From Trichomonas vaginalis G3 (Eukaryota > Parabasalia > Trichomonadida > Trichomonadidae), in assembly GCF_026262505.1 (NCBI RefSeq), contig NC_067206.1:6910879-6974878 (forward strand): a stretch of DNA of 64,000 nt, read 5' to 3'. How positions within the stretch are numbered: the stretch's first letter is position 1; each line of letters starts with the position of its first letter. The notes below the pieces were generated by a model. That model worked only from the letters and a program-made list of their open reading frames with translations, was not told where the DNA came from and searched no databases. Below are positions 41,921 through 49,941 of this stretch, one piece after another. A program made the position numbers and the translations under genes.

Positions 41921-44074
41921 ATGCCCCCATATAGAATGGATAGAAAATCTGCTAGAATAAAAGCAGAGTTGCAAAGATATGGTTGGAGAGTTTCGAAGAA
42001 TTTTAAATATAGGAAGGGAAGACCCATAAAAGTCTATGACAAATTGTCTGGTCTTCGCTACGAAATGGATTTGGAAACAGCACGTGCAAATTATCCAAAC
42101 AGACTAGAGAGGTTAGAAGAAGAACGTCTTATGGACATGCCTTTCGATGTTAGTGAACCTCAAGTTGAAGGACACGACGGCTTTGCCAGATTCTACTGGA
42201 AACATGACGAACAATTGCATCCTTTGAGAAGGAAAAAAGGTAGTGCAGAGGATGGTCATGCTCCCATGGAAAGAACAAGATATGCATATGAGAAGTACCG
42301 TGAAGTTAGAAGTCAAATTACATCTGGTCGAACCTTTACAGTAAACTTTGACGAAGGAAAGAACAAAGAAGGCTTCATGGGAGTACTTGCTGCAATTCAA
42401 GATGGAAATAAGAAAGGATACAATCTCAGATTGACCATAACAGATTTGGATGGTCACATTTACTATGCACATGGCAATGTCACAACAGCTGCAATGCTTC
42501 TTGACGCTTTCAAGACTACAAAGAGAGAACAAATGGTTGACTCCGACTCAGACATTTTGAATGCAATTGAAGGAATTGCAAGTGTCAAGTTCGAATGGTA
42601 CCAACCTAACCCTCAAGCAGTCAGACAACATGCTGGATACTTCCCCTTCATAAATAAGTCTGACATTGACTTGACAAGGTATGGAATTTACAATTCAATT
42701 GAAACAATTGTCAACGAACCTTGCATTCTTACATGTCTCAGGAACTCTGGTCTTGTTACAGAAGAGAAGATGAAGTATCTTGAGTCATGTGTGAAGACAA
42801 GGTACATTCTCAGAGGTCAATTGGCAAAAATTGCACCGTTGGCAAATGTCAATATCCGAGTCAGCATACCTACAGCTAAAGGTTCTTCACATGACGACTA
42901 TGTTGTTGACAAAGACTTACCATGGTTGAAGATTGTAATTGTCCACAACCACTTCATGTTGAACGAAAGTCTTACAAACCCATTGTTCGGAAAAGGCAAG
43001 TGCAACATTGTCAGAGCTGTAAACATTCTTTTCGAGAAAGGTTTGTTGGAACCAATTCCAGATGACAAGCTGACAGAAACTTTTGTACCAAAAGACGAAA
43101 CAAACTTTTCACTGTTAGCAAGACCAAAAGTTGTTCCAGACAAAGTTCTAGTACAAAAGAAGTACACAATTCCACAAGGAGTTGGATTGTTCGGATACCA
43201 ACCTGAACCAGAAGAACTTCCAATGAGGTTGCAAGAACTTCAAGATGCTATAAACAAACTTCCATTGAGACATCCAATTGACGTCAAATTGTATTGGAGA
43301 GCATCTGAGTTAGGTCAGAAGGTTTTATATGAAACAGGTTGCTTCGACGATGTTTATGAGATAACAGGAGAAGTTTCTCAGAAGATAAGAGACTCACTTG
43401 AATTTCCACAAACTGGACCAATTGGTTGCGACAAGTTCGACTCAGATGAAAAGATATACTATGTCGACCTTAACGCTGCATACATGAGGTTTGTCCAATA
43501 TATTCCGACTGGAATTCCAAACGAAGATGGTGAGTTCCCGGGAAGGAACTATACAGTTGGAAAAGTCATACAACAACTGTATGATATTAGGAAAGCTTCA
43601 AATCCCAAACTTGCAATGACACTCAAATTGCTTATGAATTCGACATGGGGATATTCCATTAAGAAACCTCAAGAGATGAAGAGTAAACATTATGAGAAGG
43701 TCGACAACTTTGTTGAAAGGTTTTCTCCTTTTGTTTTGAAGTACGAATTCACTCAAGGTCAAAGTGGCTTAGTAACCACATTAAAACCTATTGTCGAACA
43801 TTGGTCTTACCCTCAGTTCGCAAAGGCAGTCCTTGACAACTACAACAAATTCTTCTCCGAAGTCAAATCGAAAGTTGTGGTTTACTATGAGAACATTGAC
43901 GCACTCATGACGAACGAAGAAGGGTACAACAAACTCATTGAAATGGGTTTAGTCGGTGAGAAGATGGGTCAATTCAAATTGGACAAAATTTTCACCGAAG
44001 TTCATGTCCTCTCCAAGCGTAAGTACTGGGGCATACTTGAAGACGGCACAGAAATAAAACATTGCATGAAATAA
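41921..44074 (+). CDS. Protein-primed type B DNA polymerase (Maverick PolB)
   Basis: This 717-residue open frame starts MPPYRMDRKS after TTTTTATAAAA. Palm motifs are motif A YYVDLNAAYM (near 510), motif B KLLMNSTWGY (near 575), and motif C YYENIDAL (near 665), where YxDTDS is usual. A thumb segment SKRKYWGILEDG follows. The N-terminal 400 residues lack a clear DxE exonuclease motif. The length is short for Maverick PolB, so part of the N-terminal region may be reduced. The same motif C is present in the A-right fragment, so it is a family trait rather than a single error. It would copy the element with a protein primer. Confidence 0.85.
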   Translation: MPPYRMDRKSARIKAELQRYGWRVSKNFKYRKGRPIKVYDKLSGLRYEMDLETARANYPNRLERLEEERLMDMPFDVSEPQVEGHDGFARFYWKHDEQLHPLRRKKGSAEDGHAPMERTRYAYEKYREVRSQITSGRTFTVNFDEGKNKEGFMGVLAAIQDGNKKGYNLRLTITDLDGHIYYAHGNVTTAAMLLDAFKTTKREQMVDSDSDILNAIEGIASVKFEWYQPNPQAVRQHAGYFPFINKSDIDLTRYGIYNSIETIVNEPCILTCLRNSGLVTEEKMKYLESCVKTRYILRGQLAKIAPLANVNIRVSIPTAKGSSHDDYVVDKDLPWLKIVIVHNHFMLNESLTNPLFGKGKCNIVRAVNILFEKGLLEPIPDDKLTETFVPKDETNFSLLARPKVVPDKVLVQKKYTIPQGVGLFGYQPEPEELPMRLQELQDAINKLPLRHPIDVKLYWRASELGQKVLYETGCFDDVYEITGEVSQKIRDSLEFPQTGPIGCDKFDSDEKIYYVDLNAAYMRFVQYIPTGIPNEDGEFPGRNYTVGKVIQQLYDIRKASNPKLAMTLKLLMNSTWGYSIKKPQEMKSKHYEKVDNFVERFSPFVLKYEFTQGQSGLVTTLKPIVEHWSYPQFAKAVLDNYNKFFSEVKSKVVVYYENIDALMTNEEGYNKLIEMGLVGEKMGQFKLDKIFTEVHVLSKRKYWGILEDGTEIKHCMK

Positions 44075-44233
44075 AAAATTTTTATATTCCTTCCTAGCTA
44101 ATTTCCGTTTAATTTCATGGTCGCCCTCGGAGTCTTTGAATCGGACAGGTCGAGTTACACCATTCTTGGTCTCAAACTCATATATAACCTGTTTGTCTGT
44201 ATTTTCGTCGACTATGGCACGAGACACGAACAT
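43949..44233 (-). pseudogene. Truncated copy of the small Pro-rich-tail protein
   Basis: The ATG at 44233 starts MFVSRAI. After about 50 codons a deletion of about 97 bp (at 44085) joins the frame to antisense PolB sequence, so the Pro-rich tail is lost and the frame runs to 43949. The intact version is 15318-15557. Confidence 0.6.
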
Positions 44234-44263
44234 TGACCAAACGGACAAAAAGTGTCATTTCGG

Positions 44264-44525
44264 ATGGTCACGCAGCCAATCGCATTCGAGCACTTCGAAG
44301 AAGCCTTACGTTCCAAGGGAGAGGGTGTCTGGTGCAAGGCAGAGGTCATGAAACTCTACGAGCAGTACATCCTCAATGCCGGAGGACAAATCGTCCTTGG
44401 ATTGGCAATTCTACCAACTCCTCTGGGACGACCTCCTACGCAACTGGGATAACGAAAGAGTCCAATTCAAAGGTCGGGAACTAATTTTGCAAATTACCCT
44501 TAATTTAACATACTTATCCAACTAA
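44264..44525 (+). pseudogene. Small Trp-rich Maverick protein, frameshifted
   Basis: The ATG at 44264 starts MVTQPIAF. Bases are missing near 44380 (the AWEDKSS region) relative to 15588-15851, so the second half is out of frame. Confidence 0.6.
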
Positions 44526-44574
44526 ACACCTAAATTTACTTGGGGTTTCCCCCTAAAATAAAATTTTTTTACTC

Positions 44575-45261
44575 TTAGAACCACTCGAGGTTCTCCTTAC
44601 GGTTGTTGAGCTTGTCACCGTCAATGTGTCTGACCCTCGACTTCTTGTCTGGATTTGGAACCCATTGCATACCGACAAGCCTTCCCATGGAAACTGAACC
44701 GTAATTCCGAAGGTTAAGGTTCAAGTGTCCCAAGTTGTTGAGGACTGGGGTAAGAACCTTGCCTGTCGCCTTGTTGCGGATTTGGTATGGGTAGGGTTGG
44801 GAAATTTCGTAAGCGTCATCGACAACAAGGGTTGCCCAAACTTCCTTTTCTTCGTGTTTCTCTTCTTCTTCTTCCTCTTCTTCCTCTTCTTTGATAATAC
44901 CTTCGGCAATTCTGTGTTCACGAAGTACGGTGTTGCATGTTCTGTCCTTTCCGAGTACCTTCCAGATGGCGTCTATCTCTTCGAAGAAACGGTAGATGAG
45001 TCTGGCAAGGTCTCGGTTCTCTCTCTCGTAATTGCGCAAGGTTTCCGTGAAATTGTTCAGGACTTTCTCATTGGAAGCTTGGTTCATGAGGACATTGGCT
45101 TTGAGATTGGTTATCTCTTCCATAAGACTACTTTGGAGAGTCTTAATAGTGTTTGTCAGATGAGCTTTCAATTGGGCAATTTGAATTTGAACTGGGCGCT
45201 TGTCTGGCAACCTTGAAAGGACATCTGCCATTGAGTTTGGCTTCGGTGCTTGTTCGGACAT
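44575..45261 (-). CDS. NUMOD4/HNH-type endonuclease-like protein
   Basis: This 228-residue protein has the same C-terminal YEIS...RLVGMQWVPNP...RHIDGDKLNNRKENLEWF signature as 15901-16590. It differs by scattered substitutions (for example at the nuclease-domain start and around residue 50) and by a shorter Glu run. Both copies are intact, unlike most neighbours. That argues for maintained function or recent copying. It reads opposite to PolB. Confidence 0.75.
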   Translation of the reverse strand: MSEQAPKPNSMADVLSRLPDKRPVQIQIAQLKAHLTNTIKTLQSSLMEEITNLKANVLMNQASNEKVLNNFTETLRNYERENRDLARLIYRFFEEIDAIWKVLGKDRTCNTVLREHRIAEGIIKEEEEEEEEEEKHEEKEVWATLVVDDAYEISQPYPYQIRNKATGKVLTPVLNNLGHLNLNLRNYGSVSMGRLVGMQWVPNPDKKSRVRHIDGDKLNNRKENLEWF

Positions 45262-45293
45262 CGAAAAAATGAAGTGGTTTGAGAATGGCGGTT

Positions 45294-45878
45294 TTACTTC
45301 AAAAAGCTTGTTATGACAGTTATGTCATACAACAAGTTTAAAATAATATCTTGTTCTTCTTCTGAACGTTTGTTGTCTCTTCCGATAAAAGTTTGGAACA
45401 TGAGAATCAAAAAACGTTTTTTGAGATTGCGGAAGAGTTCAGGCAAACGTTCATATTCCGGATATGTTGGGAGCAGTTCGAAACATCTGAGCTGACTTTC
45501 GGACAAAATTGGGACAATGTCAACAAATTCATCTTTGGTCGGACTGCTTGAAGGTAAGTCCCTTACATGTAAGTAGCTCTGGTAAAGTCTTCTCATTTCT
45601 GCTAACTTTTGGAGTATAGCTTCGTAGTTTAGAAGTTTTAATTTTAATTGTCTTATTCCACTCTTGACATCTAAACGGTAACTATCCATGAGGTCAAGAG
45701 TAGCTTTGGTAGCTTTAAGTGGAGCTATCTGTTCCTTGACCTCTGCAATTTTGGTTGCAATTGTGATTTGAGCTCCTTCAAGTTCGCCGTCTATGTCGTT
45801 CTCAACGTCTTCAACGATGGCTTGAAACTCTTCATCGGTCCATTCAGATTGGTGTGGGACGAATTTAACTTGCTTCAT
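45294..45878 (-). CDS. Helical Maverick protein (194 aa)
   Basis: This is a near-identical intact copy of 16623-17207 (starts MKQVKFVPHQ), with a coiled coil around residues 35-110. It lies 32 bp from the HNH gene. The function is unknown. Confidence 0.75.
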   Translation of the reverse strand: MKQVKFVPHQSEWTDEEFQAIVEDVENDIDGELEGAQITIATKIAEVKEQIAPLKATKATLDLMDSYRLDVKSGIRQLKLKLLNYEAILQKLAEMRRLYQSYLHVRDLPSSSPTKDEFVDIVPILSESQLRCFELLPTYPEYERLPELFRNLKKRFLILMFQTFIGRDNKRSEEEQDIILNLLYDITVITSFLK

Positions 45879-45919
45879 TCAAAAAATGAAAAAAATGTTT
45901 TTACTCTAAACGTTAAGGT

Positions 45920-46294
45920 TTACAGTACTGGTTGGATGTCGCCTTCACAGGTTATGTAGAACGGCTGACCCGAGAAGTGAAGGAGAGACTGAATTGCCAA
46001 TTTCATATGGGGTAGGGGGTTCTCCTTGTTTGGTATTTTTATCCAAGGACGTTTGTTTAGGAACTTAACAAGAGCTTCTCTTTTGGCGTCCTTTATGCCA
46101 TCGTAGGCTGTCCCGTCTGGTATTTGAATTGGAATTCCAGTCGAAGTCTCGAGCTGAAGTGTAGACCTTCCAGAAATAGTGGTGAACTTGACCTTGGGCT
46201 TCATGACCCTGCGCAAGTAGTCTTTTACGCAGTCGTTAATTTCAATTAGGTAAATTGCCTCGTCAAATCCTTCTGGTATTCCGAGTCCTTCCAT
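45920..46294 (-). CDS. Maverick protein of 124 aa
   Basis: This is an intact copy of 17250-17624 (starts MEGLGIPEGF). There are only a few substitutions near the C-terminus. Its upstream region is the tandem repeat at 46295-46541. The function is unknown. Confidence 0.7.
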   Translation of the reverse strand: MEGLGIPEGFDEAIYLIEINDCVKDYLRRVMKPKVKFTTISGRSTLQLETSTGIPIQIPDGTAYDGIKDAKREALVKFLNKRPWIKIPNKENPLPHMKLAIQSLLHFSGQPFYITCEGDIQPVL

Positions 46295-46541
46295 CCGACA
46301 GGAAAATATTTTCCCGACAACTGGAAAAAATTTTCCGGACAAAGGGAAAAATTTTTCCTTCCGACAGGAAGAACTCTTCCAGTTGTCCGTCCGTAAACCA
46401 TTCAAATTTTCGAAAATTGAGAACTTTTTGGTCGAACTTCAGAAAAAGTTTTTCCTTCCAACAGAAAAAGTTCTTCCTTCCGACAGAAAAAGTTCTTCCT
46501 TCCGACAGGAAAAATTTTTCCTTCCGACAGGACACAAACGG
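46295..46541. repeat. 22-bp tandem repeats in a divergent promoter
   Basis: This is the same array as 17625-17937, shorter by about three units (about 46440-46535), with CTTCCRACAGRAAAAGTT repeats. It lies between two divergent genes. Confidence 0.85.
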
Positions 46542-47156
46542 ATGACTGACGTTCCTCTTCCTGAATGCCTTCCAAAGCCAGAAGAACCGAAAGCTGCAGA
46601 ACCACAACAGTCTCCTCAGCAACCTCAGTTCCAGCAAGTACCTCCACCAAATTACTACCAATTTCCATCTCAAGGTTACTACCAATTTCCACCTCAAGGT
46701 TACTACCCACCACAAGGCTTCCCGAACTACCCTCCTCCTCAGCCTATGCCTTACTTCCCCAACCCTTGGATGTTCCAGCAAGCTCCACCCCAGCAATTCC
46801 AATCTCAATCCAAATCGAAGAGAGACCAAGAGTTCGAAGAAGGTCTGAACCGTTTACGCAAAGATTATGCCACAGCCCCTATGGAAGACGACAGGCTTTC
46901 AGTCTCTTCCCTCAAATCGACCGATTCGACTCGTACCACAGATTCAGTTCGTGACCGTGACGACTACCTCAAGCAGTCTGAGAGACTCTTCATCCTACAA
47001 TCATTTACAGTTGGAGCTCTCAAGAACATGCGCAATTACGAAGGTCAGACACCAGCTGGAGACCGCAAAACAGACGTACTCGCAAGAGCCGTCCAGCTCG
47101 TCAAAACAAAGACTGAGATAGTCGACTTCATTCTTGCAGCTTGCCCATACAAGTAA
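46542..47156 (+). CDS. Pro/Gln/Tyr-rich Maverick protein (204 aa)
   Basis: The ATG at 46542 starts MTDVPLPECL; an in-frame upstream extension is translated repeat. Residues 1-95 are Pro/Gln/Tyr/Phe-rich (QGYYQFPPQGYYPPQGFPNY). The middle is Ser/Thr/Arg/Asp-rich, and a conserved helical C-terminus (LARAVQLVKTKTEIVDFIL) ends PYK. This is the intact version of the gene. Its disordered front half suggests a scaffold or assembly factor (inference). Confidence 0.7.
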   Translation: MTDVPLPECLPKPEEPKAAEPQQSPQQPQFQQVPPPNYYQFPSQGYYQFPPQGYYPPQGFPNYPPPQPMPYFPNPWMFQQAPPQQFQSQSKSKRDQEFEEGLNRLRKDYATAPMEDDRLSVSSLKSTDSTRTTDSVRDRDDYLKQSERLFILQSFTVGALKNMRNYEGQTPAGDRKTDVLARAVQLVKTKTEIVDFILAACPYK

Positions 47157-47184
47157 AAAAATAAACAATTACGAGTTAAACTTT

Positions 47185-47385
47185 TTATTCTTTCTTTTCT
47201 GAGTTGTTTAGAGCTGGTTTCTCTTGTAGGAACCTTTCGTACTCTTCCATGGTCATGTAATTGCGAATTTTGTACGCAATTCCAGGTTCGTTGTTTTTGA
47301 ACCTTACGTATGTAACGCTTCCATCCTCCTCAGGGAAGTAAGCTGCTAACATCTGACCAAGTTTTCTCGGTGACTCGGAGCTCAT
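47185..47385 (-). CDS. Maverick protein of 66 aa
   Basis: The ATG at 47385 starts MSSESPRKLGQM. It is a short alpha/beta protein (VTYVRFKNNEPG) with a charged helical tail ending SEKKE. The intact frame here has broken counterparts at 13660-13863 and 18565-18764. It is convergent with the Pro-rich gene (28 bp). The function is unknown. Confidence 0.6.
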   Translation of the reverse strand: MSSESPRKLGQMLAAYFPEEDGSVTYVRFKNNEPGIAYKIRNYMTMEEYERFLQEKPALNNSEKKE

Positions 47386-47495
47386 AAAAATGTCACTTTT
47401 TAAACGTTAAGTTTTTAGTCTTAATTTACCCTTTGTTTACCCTTTGTTTGTCAAGACTTCTTCGTAATGAGTGTAAAGGACCCAAAAATAATGTT

Positions 47496-47547
47496 TAGGT
47501 GAAGAGGTGAGATCTCACCTGTTTTTTCACCTCTTTTTCACCTCTTG
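47496..47547 (+). repeat. Palindrome plus CACCTC iterons
   Basis: AGGTGAGATCTCACCT is followed by two TTTTTCACCTC iterons and preceded by GGTGAAG. It has the same design as 19307-19357 and 58109-58145. Confidence 0.8.
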
Positions 47548-47610
47548 AATTTTCATGAATTTTCCCGAAATAAAAAATAAAGTTAGTTTTATTTTATTTA
47601 TTTTGTATAA

Positions 47611-47872
47611 AAGATATGATTTCAGGGATTTTTTTGACGAAGTGTCAACCTTCACTTCGTCAAAAAATAACAGTTATCTAATGAAAAAGTGTCATTTTTT
47701 TGTATTTTTTTGTATGTAAGATATGATTTCAGGGATTTTTTTGACGAAGTGTCAACCTTCACTTCGTCAAAAAATAACAGTTATCTAATGAAAAAGTGTC
47801 ATTTTTTTGTATTTTTTTGTATGTAAGATATGATTTCAGGGATTTTTTTGACGAAGTGTCAACCTTCACTTC
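47611..47872 (+). repeat. 107-bp tandem repeat with internal 15-bp hairpin
   Basis: Units begin AAGATATGATTTCAGGG at 47611, 47718 and 47825 (2.4 copies). Each holds the perfect inverted repeat TTTTTTGACGAAGTG / CACTTCGTCAAAAAA with an 8-base loop (first at 47630-47667). The third copy breaks off after the hairpin. Confidence 0.9.
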
Positions 47873-47924
47873 GTGTCATAATGTAAAAATAACGTTTACC
47901 ATGTAAAACGCTTATAAAATAACT

Positions 47925-47972
47925 GGGGTAGAAAAGAGGGTAGAAATGAGGTTAGATCTAACCATCTACCCT
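47925..47972 (-). repeat. Inverted palindrome plus GGTAGA iterons
   Basis: GGGTAGA iterons lead into AGGTTAGATCTAACC and CTACCC. This is the inverse of the site at 19307-19357. Together with 47496-47547 it brackets the 107-bp repeats. Confidence 0.8.
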
Positions 47973-48017
47973 AAAATATATTTTTGCTGAAAAATGACCA
48001 AATTTCATGAATGCTTG

Positions 48018-48089
48018 CTTCCCTCGAAATGGACACATATTTCTGAATGCTTGGAAGTCATAAAAATCTGAAACATCTATTCTGTACAT
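48018..48089 (-). pseudogene. Remnant of the SF3 helicase N-terminus
   Basis: The ATG at 48089 (MYRIDVSDF) and about 24 codons of helicase remain before the sequence leaves homology with 22088-23320 near 48018. This marks one deletion edge. Confidence 0.8.
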
Positions 48090-48119
48090 TTTTATAAAAA
48101 TAAAAAAAAATATTTTTTT

Positions 48120-48917
48120 TTATTCTTGACTTTGTTGTTGCATTTGTTGCATTTGTTGTTCTTGAGCTATTTGTTGTTGAAGTTGTTCTTGTAATACAAT
48201 ACTTTCACCAGTTGCATCTTCCAATTCGAAACTTTCTGCCGTCATTGACAAATACATAGGACATAAAAGTTTTACAGGAACAAAGTTTGCGTCAACTAAT
48301 GTCAACGTTATACTTGCCAAAGTGTTTGAGTTCACTAAGGTTGAAAATTCTGCATTCGAATGAACAATAGGCAAACCAGCAGAGAATGTGTTATTTATAC
48401 GCATAAGTATCTTTTGGTCATAATAGTTTCTGTCGACATTCGAATAACACTTTGAACCTAAGTTTGAAACAATATATAAAATAGGTGTGCTTAAAGTCAA
48501 CGGAACAGACAAACCTTGTATGACACCTTTTCCTGTTATAGGAAACTGTTGGTAGTAAAAACCAGATATAAGTTTTGTATTATAGCTCATATTGTTTATA
48601 GTAAACTCAGTCGGACATCCAAACATAATGAAACCTGCTCTAGTTGCAGCACATGTTACACCCGTCCTTAAAGTATTAAATAAGTCAACAAAACCTGTTG
48701 GTGGTATATCTGAGTAAGTATCTTCAAAGGAGTATTTTTTACCATTCACAACAATAAAGTCTTCTGGTGTCAAAAGAGCAAAACAGGCTTTAGTCGTCAT
48801 TGTGTTTAAAGTTAGTTTACAATACCGTCCTTGAGGACTTTGTAAGTTTGTTGTTATAGAATTATATGACTCAGGGTTTTTAGTCGTAATAGTATAAACC
48901 ATTATATCTTCTGCCAT
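48120..48917 (-). CDS. Penton (single jelly-roll minor capsid) protein
   Basis: This 265-residue intact frame starts MAEDIMVYTI. The profile is beta-strand-rich and enzyme-free. The C-terminal block ASITLTLVDANFVPVKLLCP is typical of Polinton and adintovirus-like pentons (strand, L-x-D, then a hydrophobic strand). A Gln-rich tail follows. The element C protein 61924-62700 shares the same blocks in order, supporting the family. It would form the five-fold vertices of the capsid built by MCP. Upstream is TCTTCTGCCAT, 4 bp from the next gene. Confidence 0.75.
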   Translation of the reverse strand: MAEDIMVYTITTKNPESYNSITTNLQSPQGRYCKLTLNTMTTKACFALLTPEDFIVVNGKKYSFEDTYSDIPPTGFVDLFNTLRTGVTCAATRAGFIMFGCPTEFTINNMSYNTKLISGFYYQQFPITGKGVIQGLSVPLTLSTPILYIVSNLGSKCYSNVDRNYYDQKILMRINNTFSAGLPIVHSNAEFSTLVNSNTLASITLTLVDANFVPVKLLCPMYLSMTAESFELEDATGESIVLQEQLQQQIAQEQQMQQMQQQSQE

Positions 48918-48921
48918 TTAC

Positions 48922-49503
48922 TTAGCAAATAAATTTTAATGAAATGTTGTGGTCGTCAAATATTTTTATGACGTCTGGGAAACTATACTTTAAGTTCAAC
49001 GTTTCACCTCCTTTCATAACGTATATCTTGTCAATGACATTATATGAAACACCACAGCAACTAATGTCGGGTTCTATTTCTTTGATGTTTATATCGTCTG
49101 CCTCTGTCAAAAGTTTCAATAGTTCTTTCAAGACTTCATGAGGTGCAATGACATATGAGTTCACTTTTACAGGGTTGTGTTCGACCAAGTTTAACATTAT
49201 ACTTAAAGCCTGACAAATCTTCTCCTGAGTTTGAAGTTTGTCTTTCAGTTGTTGGTAGTCGTTTCGAATATCTGCAACAGAACTTAAGTCTCTGCTAACT
49301 TCAGGATATGTTGGTTGTTCTTTTACAGGAACAATTGTTATACCATCTTCGTCTTCGTATGGTTTCCCCACTTCAACATCTCTGTCTTTGACATTGACAA
49401 CAACACTTTGACTGTTTGTTTGAGTTGGTGAATTTAACTTCACATCTGCCACCGCCATTAAACCTTTTGAAACACTCACGCTTCTATTTTTCGGAAATGA
49501 CAT
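48922..49503 (-). CDS. Conserved CCG-motif Maverick protein (193 aa)
   Basis: The ATG at 49503 starts MSFPKNRSVSVS; the frame upstream is antisense of the next gene. The N-terminus is Ser/Thr/Asn/Val-rich, a coiled coil follows (YQQLKDKLQTQEKICQAL) and then a domain with EPDISCCGVSYNVIDKIYV. Element C has a diverged homologue (61114-61727) with EPD/PEIECCGQTP at the same place. In all copies it sits next to the small gene and penton, except that element B lacks the small gene. It is a probable virion component by synteny. Confidence 0.7.
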   Translation of the reverse strand: MSFPKNRSVSVSKGLMAVADVKLNSPTQTNSQSVVVNVKDRDVEVGKPYEDEDGITIVPVKEQPTYPEVSRDLSSVADIRNDYQQLKDKLQTQEKICQALSIMLNLVEHNPVKVNSYVIAPHEVLKELLKLLTEADDINIKEIEPDISCCGVSYNVIDKIYVMKGGETLNLKYSFPDVIKIFDDHNISLKFIC

Positions 49504-49521
49504 TTTACTTAGAATAAAAAG

Positions 49522-49941
49522 ATGGACGTATTCGAGTATCTCTTCGAATTGAAGCAGAACAAAGTTTACACACACAAACAATACAAATACATTGACAGAA
49601 TAGTTCTTTATACAAACAATGGTAAATGTTATAGAATAGCAATATTTGCTGAACCAAAATATTTCCATAAAGCAAAGAAAGTTGGTATAACTGAAATGGT
49701 GAAAGTTCTTGAAGCAGACAAAAATATAACTTCAAAACTTACAGATATTTCTAAAGGAAAGTTTATAATACAATATTATGTCAAAACTGGCGTACTGTCA
49801 ATATTTGACGGAGAGAAGTCAGTTCAAGAACAACTTACTGACCTGCTGCCAAAATCTGCTCGATGGAAGCTGTCGTTATGCCAATCTGAGGAGCCCCAGC
49901 AGGTTTCATCGAACGAATCTTCAAAAGAGCATCTTCCGTGA
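49522..49941 (+). CDS. Maverick protein of 139 aa
   Basis: The ATG at 49522 starts MDVFEYLFEL. A Tyr/Lys-rich alpha/beta region (YIDRIVLYTNNGKCYRIAIF) is followed by a Ser/Gln/Glu-rich tail. It is the intact copy. Its last 107 bp lie antisense to the MCP 3' end, so the tail sequence is constrained by MCP. It is divergent from 48922-49503 (18 bp). The function is unknown. Confidence 0.7.
   Translation: MDVFEYLFELKQNKVYTHKQYKYIDRIVLYTNNGKCYRIAIFAEPKYFHKAKKVGITEMVKVLEADKNITSKLTDISKGKFIIQYYVKTGVLSIFDGEKSVQEQLTDLLPKSARWKLSLCQSEEPQQVSSNESSKEHLP

Larger units (their letters stand above)
47386..48017. other. Repeat block replacing the ATPase-helicase segment
   Basis: This stretch holds no gene. It contains the end of the AAACGTTAAG...CCCTTTG sequence shared with A-right, a GGTGA-type palindrome (47496-47547), a 107-bp tandem repeat (47611-47872) and an inverted GGTAGA-type palindrome (47925-47972). 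It takes the place of about 18780-23290 of A-right. Confidence 0.8.
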
